DNA from: an uncultured Eubacteriales bacterium
GTDB taxonomy: Bacteria; Bacillota; Clostridia; Oscillospirales; CAG-272
Length of the DNA stretch: 17,696 nt
Direction of reading: 5' to 3'
Assembly (NCBI GenBank): GCA_934446485.1
Contig: CAKSEM010000009.1
Coordinates: forward strand, 1 to 17,696
Positions within the stretch are counted from its first letter, which is position 1; the number at the start of each line of letters is the position of its first letter. The notes beneath the pieces are model-generated. The model saw only the letters and a list, made by a program, of their open reading frames with translations, did not search any database and was not told where the DNA came from. The position numbers were made by a program, and so were the translations under genes. Shown here piece by piece: positions 11,719-17,696 of this stretch.

Positions 11719-14568
11719 ATGAAAGGTACGGTCTTAGCAATGAAATATGCTGCCATCACAAAGAAGCTGTCGAGCCTCATAACAGCGCTCGCCATTATGC
11801 TGTCGGTCGTCCCGGCGGTCAGCGCCCGTAATACATCGGACAGTGAACCGCTCGGGCGGACATCGCTCGCCTCTCTCTCTCGAGGCGAAGTCCTGTGCGA
11901 GCTTTACGACAGATTTGACGAAGCAATGAGCTCTCGTGCAAGCAGCTTCCAAACGGATCCGTCGCTCAATATAACGGAGGATGAGCTGAATTCGGCATAC
12001 ATCACATACATAAACGACCGACCCGAGCACTTCTGGCGCTCAAACTATTACAGCTACTACCGAAACGACAGCGGCAGTGTCAAGTCGGTCGTTCTGCACT
12101 ACACCTCATCCGAAGAGGACACACGTGAGATGCAGGAGAGCTTCGAGACCGAATCGGCATGGCTTCTGCGCGGCATAACGGAGGATATGTCCGAATATGA
12201 TCGCACGCTCCTTCTGCATGACCGTCTTGCCGAACACATAACGTACGACCTCAACGCACCGCACGCGCACGACGCCTACGGCGCGATCGTAAACGGCGCG
12301 GCGGTCTGCGAAGGGTACGCAAGAGCATACCAGTACCTGCTTCGCCGTGTCGGGATCGAATCCACCGTCGTCACGGGCAAGAGCTCCGTCCCCGGCAGCA
12401 GTAAGACGGTATCTCACGCATGGAATCTGGTGCGAATAGACGGCAGGTACTACTATACAGACGTCACATGGGACGATCAGGACAGCGAGCTCTACTACGC
12501 ATACTTCAACGTGACACGCGATATGATCGGAGAAGACCATATATTCGACGAGCTCCCCTACAGCCTGCCGGACGCCGACTCGTACGAAGCAAACTACTAT
12601 TCAAGGAATCCCGGACTCATGTCCGCCGCCGGGAACATGGACACGGTACTGTCACTCATGAAGCAGAACGGAACGGCACGTGTCTTTGTAACGGGAAGCG
12701 ATCACGCGAACATATGGAAATGGTTCTCCGAAAACTGCACAGATATAGCCAACGGGCTCGACATCACGGGTGCCTTCTCATACGGATACGCGAACCTCGG
12801 TCGCGAATACCATCTGCGCCTTGCCGGAACGGCAGAACACAGGATCACCGTCTCAGACGGCACAGCGTCCGCCGACTCGGAGCGCATGGGCGCACGCATC
12901 ACCGTAACCGCAGCCAAGCCGAAGGACGGATACAGATTTGACCGATGGATCGTGACCGGCGGCGACATAACTCTTGCCGATCCCTACATTCCGAGAACAT
13001 CGTTCACACTGAAAAACTCAGACGTATCACTGCGCGCAGAGTACACTCGCATCCCGACGCCGCCCGCGATCACGGAACAGCCGCAGGATGCCGGCACGAT
13101 CTGCGGCGGCAGTGCGAAATTCTCCGTTAAGGCATCAGGAGACGATCTCGCCTACCGTTGGTATGCCGTCGGCGGCAGCTTCGGCGGCACGCCGAGCCTC
13201 GTATACGACGGCGGTGCAACGTACACCTACTCCGATGCTGTCCGCACAGACGACGGCGCACGTATATACTGTGTTGTGTCAAATGAGTACGGACAGGCCG
13301 TGAGCGGTGAAGCTGTGCTGTCGGTAAATCACGGCTTCGGCGATCTTATACCGTACGGCGACGGGCACGCAAGACTCTGCGTCTGCGGAGAAACCGCAGA
13401 CAACGGCGCTCACCTCGACAGGGACGGCGACAGCCTGTGCGATATTTGCGGCGGCACGGTGATCGGAGAACATTTCACAGTCGACTTCAAACCGGGCGAA
13501 GGCACCGGTTCAATGAACAGCATCAAGGCAGGCGCGAGCGCCGCTGTGCTTCTGCCCCGGTGCACCTTTACCCCACCCGTCGGCAAGCGCTTTGCAGCGT
13601 GGAGCGACGGAGCGGCGCGTCTGTTGCCGGGCGACACGGTGACCGTCACGGATAACCTCACCCTCACCGCTCTGTGGGAGGTCGCTGCCACCGGCATACG
13701 CATTGACCGAACTGAGCTCACATTCACTGAATCGGGCGTCTCGGAGCAACTCATCGCGGAGGTGCTCCCGAGTGATGCCGCCGTGCGCAAAGTCACATGG
13801 CGCTCAGACGATACCTCCGTTGCAACGGTATCCGAAAACGGCACGGTTACGGCAGTCGGCAACGGCGAAACACGGATAATTGCGACCTCGGCCGACGGAG
13901 GGTTTGAGGCAGTCTGCCGCGTATCCGTCTCAATCGACGAAGACGATCCCACAGACATAACGAAAATATTCCGCGACGTGAAACGCGACTGGGCATACGA
14001 CGGCATAGAATACTGTGTCAGAAACGGGCTGATGAACGGCACGTCCCCCGACATCTTCGACCCCGACGGAATAACCACGCGGGCGCAGGTGGTAACGATA
14101 CTCTGGCGTCTCTCCGGCTCTCCCGCGCCGAGCGGAGCATCCCCCTTTACGGATCTCACGCAGGCCTGGTACCGCGATGCCGTGGCATGGGCATCCGAAA
14201 GCGGAGTCGTACTTGGCACCTCCGCCGACACCTTCGAACCGTCGGCGCAGATCACGCGAGAACAGATGGCAACGATACTGCGCAGATACACGGAAAGCAT
14301 ATTGGGCGGCGACGTATCCGCAAGCGCCGATATCACGGGGTACCCGGACTACGAGAGCGTTTCGTCATACGCGCGGAAGGCAATGTCATGGGCGAACGCC
14401 TCCAACCTGATCCGCGGCACAACAAAGGGAGGCAGTCTCATACTTGACCCGCGCGGCGGTGCGACACGCGCACAGAGCGCAACGCTGCTCGCACGCTTCT
14501 GCCGCGCCTTTACCGAGAGCCATCGCAGCGGCGCACCGCGTGACGGTATGCCTGAGCTTTTCCGATAA
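11719..14568 (+). CDS. Secreted transglutaminase-like protein with InlB-like, Ig-like, Big2 and three SLH domains
   Basis: A 949-residue surface protein. Residues about 8-36 (MKYAAITKKLSSLITALAIM...AVSA) are a signal peptide. A transglutaminase-like core follows, with the catalytic triad visible as C197 (VCEGYARAY), H233 (SHAWNLV) and D248 (YYTDVTWDD). Next come an InlB B-repeat-like segment (371-445), an Ig-like domain (447-537), and a short CxC...DRDGDSLCDICG cysteine/acidic motif (554-578). A second InlB-like segment (585-654), a Big2 domain (657-738) and three SLH repeats (749-800, 810-858, 870-930) complete it. SLH domains bind secondary cell-wall polymers, so the protein should sit on the cell surface. 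Family members crosslink or cleave peptide bonds; the reaction here is unknown. The start is uncertain: the ATG at 11719 lacks a ribosome-binding site, and an in-frame ATG at 11740 has AAAGG 12 bases upstream. Confidence 0.9.
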   Translation: MKGTVLAMKYAAITKKLSSLITALAIMLSVVPAVSARNTSDSEPLGRTSLASLSRGEVLCELYDRFDEAMSSRASSFQTDPSLNITEDELNSAYITYINDRPEHFWRSNYYSYYRNDSGSVKSVVLHYTSSEEDTREMQESFETESAWLLRGITEDMSEYDRTLLLHDRLAEHITYDLNAPHAHDAYGAIVNGAAVCEGYARAYQYLLRRVGIESTVVTGKSSVPGSSKTVSHAWNLVRIDGRYYYTDVTWDDQDSELYYAYFNVTRDMIGEDHIFDELPYSLPDADSYEANYYSRNPGLMSAAGNMDTVLSLMKQNGTARVFVTGSDHANIWKWFSENCTDIANGLDITGAFSYGYANLGREYHLRLAGTAEHRITVSDGTASADSERMGARITVTAAKPKDGYRFDRWIVTGGDITLADPYIPRTSFTLKNSDVSLRAEYTRIPTPPAITEQPQDAGTICGGSAKFSVKASGDDLAYRWYAVGGSFGGTPSLVYDGGATYTYSDAVRTDDGARIYCVVSNEYGQAVSGEAVLSVNHGFGDLIPYGDGHARLCVCGETADNGAHLDRDGDSLCDICGGTVIGEHFTVDFKPGEGTGSMNSIKAGASAAVLLPRCTFTPPVGKRFAAWSDGAARLLPGDTVTVTDNLTLTALWEVAATGIRIDRTELTFTESGVSEQLIAEVLPSDAAVRKVTWRSDDTSVATVSENGTVTAVGNGETRIIATSADGGFEAVCRVSVSIDEDDPTDITKIFRDVKRDWAYDGIEYCVRNGLMNGTSPDIFDPDGITTRAQVVTILWRLSGSPAPSGASPFTDLTQAWYRDAVAWASESGVVLGTSADTFEPSAQITREQMATILRRYTESILGGDVSASADITGYPDYESVSSYARKAMSWANASNLIRGTTKGGSLILDPRGGATRAQSATLLARFCRAFTESHRSGAPRDGMPELFR

Positions 14569-14588
14569 GCCCCGCATAAAGGACAGTT

Positions 14589-15377
14589 ATGAATAAAGTA
14601 AAAAAAGTCCTCCTTGCCGTTTTCATGTGCATCTGCGGCGCAGTGTTCCTTTATTCCGGATACCGCGTCGCGGATGCTCTGATCGCATATAAGAAGGCTG
14701 ATGATTTCTACTCCGATCTCAGCGAACGCTACATCTCGCGAAGATCACCCGAATCGACAGGCGTCCCGACATCCGAATCCTTCACAGATGAATCGGACGG
14801 ATCGGAAGACAGTGTCGGGATCGATTTCGCTCGTCTCGTGTCGGACTACCCCGACATCGTCGGATGGCTGCGCTGCGACGGGACCGTTATGGATTACCCC
14901 GTGGTGAAATATTCCGACAACGACTACTACCTGCGCCGCGATCTGAACGGGCAGTACCTCGTTACCGGAACGATCTTCGCCGATTTCCGCTGCACGCGTG
15001 CGGGCGAGGATATCTGTTACATGATATTCGGGCACAACATGAACAACGGCACGATATTCGGTATGCTGAAGAACTTCTGCGACCCCGGCTATCTCGCGAA
15101 GCATCCGACGTACACCTATCTCACGCCGAACGGTGATATTAAAGTTGAAGTGCTTGCAGCCGCCGAAACGACGACCGATGATCCGATCTACAACATCGGC
15201 AGCGGGGACGGCGAGGCTGCGGAACGCATACGGGTGCTGTGCGCCTCTGCGGGGTATGAGATGACAGTGAGTGATGATGACCGTTTCGTCGTACTCTCAA
15301 CCTGCGTAGATGACAACAGCAACCGTCGCCTACTGCTCATAGGTCGCGTCACGAAAGCGGGTGATACTGTTGAATGA
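14589..15377 (+). CDS. srtB: Class B sortase
   Basis: A 262-residue membrane-anchored transpeptidase. An N-terminal signal anchor (about 7-32) is followed by a Ser/Asp-rich linker. The sortase barrel starts near residue 77: DYPDIVGWLRCDGTVMDYPVV, DNDYYLRRDLNGQY, GTIFADFR. Catalytic residues are visible as H149 (FGHNMNNGT), C239 (VVLSTC) and R247 (RRLLLIG). The GHNM and LSTC spacing and the long barrel are typical of class B enzymes, which attach NPQTN-like or related motif proteins to peptidoglycan or assemble pilins. The gene begins 20 bases after the SLH protein with AAAGGA five bases before the ATG, so the two are co-transcribed. The upstream protein has no sortase motif at its C-terminus, so the substrate must lie elsewhere. 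Confidence 0.92.
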   Translation: MNKVKKVLLAVFMCICGAVFLYSGYRVADALIAYKKADDFYSDLSERYISRRSPESTGVPTSESFTDESDGSEDSVGIDFARLVSDYPDIVGWLRCDGTVMDYPVVKYSDNDYYLRRDLNGQYLVTGTIFADFRCTRAGEDICYMIFGHNMNNGTIFGMLKNFCDPGYLAKHPTYTYLTPNGDIKVEVLAAAETTTDDPIYNIGSGDGEAAERIRVLCASAGYEMTVSDDDRFVVLSTCVDDNSNRRLLLIGRVTKAGDTVE

Positions 15378-16080
15378 ACTCTCGCCGGGCAATGCACTGA
15401 GCATACGTCCCATAGCACACATTCGCACCGATTTCCCGGAAAAATTCGGCGTACCGCGTCAGAGCGGACGTGTTCCCGAGCTTATCGGACGCATCGTATT
15501 TGAGCACCCGTGGCGCGACGCGGCTGCGCTGCGCGGACTCGATGGTTTTTCACACATATGGCTGATATTCGGCTTTTCGGAGGTCCCGGAGGAGCAGACA
15601 CAGTCGCTCACAGTGCGCCCGCCGCGTCTTGGCGGAAACCGCCGTGTCGGCGTCTTCGCGAGCCGTTCGCCGTTCAGACCGAATCGGCTGGGGCTGAGCT
15701 CCGTTCGTCTGTGCGGAATATCGAACGGAAACGGCGGGCCGTACCTCACCGTAGCGGGAGCCGACCTTGTAGACGGCACCCCGATCTACGACATCAAGCC
15801 GTACCTTCCGTTCACCGACTCACATCCGAATGCCGTCGGAGGCTACGCCGCAGCCGAAGAAGCTCACAGACTCCGCGTCAGTGTGCCCGATGCTCTTACG
15901 GACCGACTTCCGAAGGACAAACGGGAAGCGATCATCGCTTGCATCGCGGAAGATCCGCGCCCGTCATATCAGACGGATCATGAGCGCATCTACAGCATGG
16001 CATTTGCAGACGTTACCGTGCATTTTACGGTATGCGGCGACTGCGCGACAATCACGGATATAGCCCCGTCCTCCGACTGA
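15361..16080 (+). CDS. trmO: tRNA (N6-threonylcarbamoyl-A37) methyltransferase, TrmO (YaeB/TsaA) family
   Basis: A 239-residue cytoplasmic enzyme expected to use S-adenosylmethionine to methylate t6A at position 37 of some threonine tRNAs. Nearly all family landmarks are present in order: GVPRQSGRVPELIGRI, LRGLDGFSHIWLIFGF, VRPPRLGGNRRVGVFASRSP, FRPNRLGLSSVRL, and ADLVDGTPIYDIKPYLPFTD. Length fits the family (E. coli about 235). The start is uncertain: GTG at 15361 overlaps the sortase by 17 bases, while TTG at 15370 would overlap by 8; neither has a strong ribosome-binding site. Coupling a tRNA-modification gene to a sortase is odd and may only be positional. Confidence 0.9.
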   Translation: MILLNELSPGNALSIRPIAHIRTDFPEKFGVPRQSGRVPELIGRIVFEHPWRDAAALRGLDGFSHIWLIFGFSEVPEEQTQSLTVRPPRLGGNRRVGVFASRSPFRPNRLGLSSVRLCGISNGNGGPYLTVAGADLVDGTPIYDIKPYLPFTDSHPNAVGGYAAAEEAHRLRVSVPDALTDRLPKDKREAIIACIAEDPRPSYQTDHERIYSMAFADVTVHFTVCGDCATITDIAPSSD

Positions 16081-16274
16081 TCCGAATGCTTCCGATGGTG
16101 ACGGCGGTGCTCAGGCTCAATGCCGGCAGAACACAGCGTCGCCTCCCGCACCCCGCCGCAATGCCGCACGGCAGCAAGCGTGCATTTCCGTTCTGACGGT
16201 TGCGTCGCGCTTTCAAGTCTTTTCGCCAGCAGCTCACTCTTCTCGCGGGGACATAGCTTTTCACATGAGCCTCC

Positions 16275-16288
16275 GCCGACATGTCGGC
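16275..16288. other. Perfect 14-base palindrome in the convergent spacer
   Basis: GCCGACATGTCGGC is its own reverse complement and too tight to form a normal hairpin. The flanking CCTCC-CCGACAT resembles the outer hairpin of the putative mobile element near 5800. The rest of 16081-16313 shows no gene. Confidence 0.35.
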
Positions 16289-16313
16289 AAACTTCAGAAA
16301 CCACAAAAAATCG

Positions 16314-16346
16314 ATCAGGGTGAGTGCCTTATGCACTCACCCTGAT
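16314..16346. terminator. Bidirectional intrinsic terminator shared by convergent genes
   Basis: ATCAGGGTGAGTGC-cttat-GCACTCACCCTGAT is a perfect 14-bp stem with a 5-base loop. On the minus strand it is followed closely by six T residues and lies five bases after the stop of the SGNH/SLH gene. On the plus strand it is followed by TGCTTTT and would catch transcripts leaving the trmO gene. Confidence 0.92.
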
Positions 16347-16351
16347 TGCTT

Positions 16352-17696
16352 TTACATTTCCATATATCTGTGGAGGATCGTCACGACCTCCGCTCTAGTC
16401 GCGTATCCGCGGGGGTTAAATGTTGTCTCGCTCATGCCCTTCATGAGCCCGATCCGAACCGCAAACGAGATCGCATCGCGCGCCCAATCGCTGATCTCGC
16501 CGGCATCACGGAAGGCGTCCAAACGCGCTCTCACGGATGTGTCCATTCCCTTGTATTCCGCATAACGGTACATGACAGCGGCTATCTGCTCGCGCGTCAC
16601 ATCTTCGTCGGGAGCGAATCGGTCGCTCGATACGCCGAGCACGATCCCTGCGCCGTTCGCCCACTCTACAGCTGCGCGGTACCAATCCTGCGTAAGGTCG
16701 GTAAATGCAGACTCACCGTCTGCCTCGGGAGCTCCCTCAAGTCGCCAGAGCACCGTCACAAGCATCGCGCGGCTCATCCTCGTGTTCGGTTCAAATGCCG
16801 TCGGGGACATCCCGTTTATGAGACCGTGCGCGTATGCGTACACTACGTGCTCGCAGTACCACACATTATCGGAGACATCCGCAAATGAGTCGCTTCTGTA
16901 TATCGCGCGCACGCTCACATCTGTGCTCATATATCCGAATGACAGGTGCGCTTTTCCGCAAAGCACACCGTCATCAAGAGATACGCCGTCATCCGGTACG
17001 ATTGACACCTCGACCTTGCGAATTCCGTTATACTTCAAGAGCGCTTCACACCACGCGGTCACCGCTCCGTCCAAGTCCGCCGCGTTCCTGATCGACGGTG
17101 TGGCCCACTGCGCATCCTCCGCCGCCGTATCAACGGGACTTGTGCGATAGCTGTTGATCATATTGACCGCATAGTACCGACCGTCGCCGCCTCTGTTCAT
17201 CGTCGAGACAGCCTTGGCGGCAGATTCGCGCGCTATCTCACCGTACTCTGCAGGCAGCTCACCGATCACCGGTGACGGACGCATATCCGGAAGTCGATAC
17301 TCATCCGTACGCATCCCGTCCGGCACCAGCACCTCGGCAGCCGTCAGAGCCGCTATATATCGGCCGACCTCAAATGACAGATGTATCCCGTCGCGCTGAA
17401 GTCCGATCTGCGGATCGAGCCCTTGCGGATCACTGAAATCAAGCTCGGCAAGGTACGTCCCTCGTGCGCGCTGAACGGCGGCACCTATCGGCAGAACACC
17501 GGACAAGCCGACACCGCTCTCCGTTCCGCAGTACCCCTCGGCAGCCTTAGTGACCGACACAACATCGGAATACCCGTTGAGTCCGGCATCTATATGGCAG
17601 GTGCTTACCGCATTCCACATATGAGCATAGTAGATCTTCGCCCCCGGCGCATACCTTGATACGTGGTCTATCATGTATCCGACCGATTCGGACAGC
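16352..17696 (-). CDS. SGNH-hydrolase-like (DUF4886-type) protein with three SLH domains, C-terminal part
   Basis: The frame is open at the right edge, upstream of the first visible ATG (17674), so the N-terminus, including any signal peptide and the catalytic GDS serine, is outside the window. About 447 residues are visible. The first part (MIDHVSRYAPGAKIYYAHMWN ... LQRDGIHLSFEVGRYIAAL) ends in the DGIH block that supplies the Asp-His of SGNH/GDSL esterases and looks like DUF4886. After a linker of about 170 residues come three SLH repeats: FADVSDNVWYCEHVVYAYAHG..., FTDLTQDWYRAAVEWANGAG..., and FRDAGEISDWARDAISFAV.... The SLH triplet should fix it to the cell wall. A surface esterase or deacetylase acting on glycans is inferred. 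It converges on the transglutaminase/sortase/TrmO unit and shares its terminator. Confidence 0.87.
   Translation of the reverse strand, partial: LSESVGYMIDHVSRYAPGAKIYYAHMWNAVSTCHIDAGLNGYSDVVSVTKAAEGYCGTESGVGLSGVLPIGAAVQRARGTYLAELDFSDPQGLDPQIGLQRDGIHLSFEVGRYIAALTAAEVLVPDGMRTDEYRLPDMRPSPVIGELPAEYGEIARESAAKAVSTMNRGGDGRYYAVNMINSYRTSPVDTAAEDAQWATPSIRNAADLDGAVTAWCEALLKYNGIRKVEVSIVPDDGVSLDDGVLCGKAHLSFGYMSTDVSVRAIYRSDSFADVSDNVWYCEHVVYAYAHGLINGMSPTAFEPNTRMSRAMLVTVLWRLEGAPEADGESAFTDLTQDWYRAAVEWANGAGIVLGVSSDRFAPDEDVTREQIAAVMYRYAEYKGMDTSVRARLDAFRDAGEISDWARDAISFAVRIGLMKGMSETTFNPRGYATRAEVVTILHRYMEM

Noticed and set aside
13410..14336. A 308-codon open frame antisense to the SLH/Big2 part of the transglutaminase-like gene
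   Set aside because: It lies wholly inside a well-supported gene, has no ribosome-binding site, and its Ser/Ala/Thr-rich translation is typical of the reverse frame of SLH repeats; a similar antisense frame occurs over the other SLH gene (16572-17150).
14469..14568. C-terminus of the SLH protein examined as a sortase substrate for the adjacent class B sortase
   Set aside because: No LPXTG- or NPQTN-like motif, hydrophobic segment or basic tail follows the SLH repeats.

Overview
The window looks like a chromosomal segment of a Gram-positive, low-to-mid GC Bacillota, probably a gut-type member of the Clostridia. The basis is strong Shine-Dalgarno sites, near-consensus TTGACA-17-TATAAT promoters, S-layer homology (SLH) domains, a class B sortase, a SigH-like sigma factor and a DUF4364 protein. 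No rRNA, confident tRNA, CRISPR array or phage gene is visible.

Layout. (1) 1-632, minus: 5' part of a secreted protein gene running off the left edge, with its own promoter. (2) 5410-835, minus: one transcription unit with two ABC-2 type exporters (ATPase, permease, ATPase, permease) behind a consensus promoter. A tandem duplication of a hairpin-rich 148-bp unit separates the first ATPase from its permease. (3) About 5584-5830: a non-coding, hairpin-bounded segment that resembles a non-autonomous IS200/IS605-type element. (4) 7254-5835, minus: promoter, SigH-like sigma factor, a candidate structured RNA leader, a double zinc-ribbon protein and a strong terminator. (5) 9989-7338, minus: promoter, an orphan peptide-binding lipoprotein (SBP_bac_5) and a DUF4364 protein. 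(6) 10130-11631, plus: promoter, three tandem related small membrane proteins, and a textbook terminator. (7) 11654-16080, plus: promoter, a secreted transglutaminase-like protein with three SLH domains, class B sortase, and TrmO. (8) 17696-16352, minus: 3' part of an SGNH-hydrolase-like protein, also with three SLH domains. It converges on the previous unit at a shared bidirectional terminator.

Functionally the right half is about the cell surface: two SLH-anchored proteins and a sortase. The left half is membrane export plus small regulatory genes. The most unusual items are the three-paralogue membrane protein operon, the hairpin-rich leader before the zinc-ribbon gene, and the tandem structured repeat inside the ABC operon. 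All functional calls come from reading motifs by eye; no database search was run.
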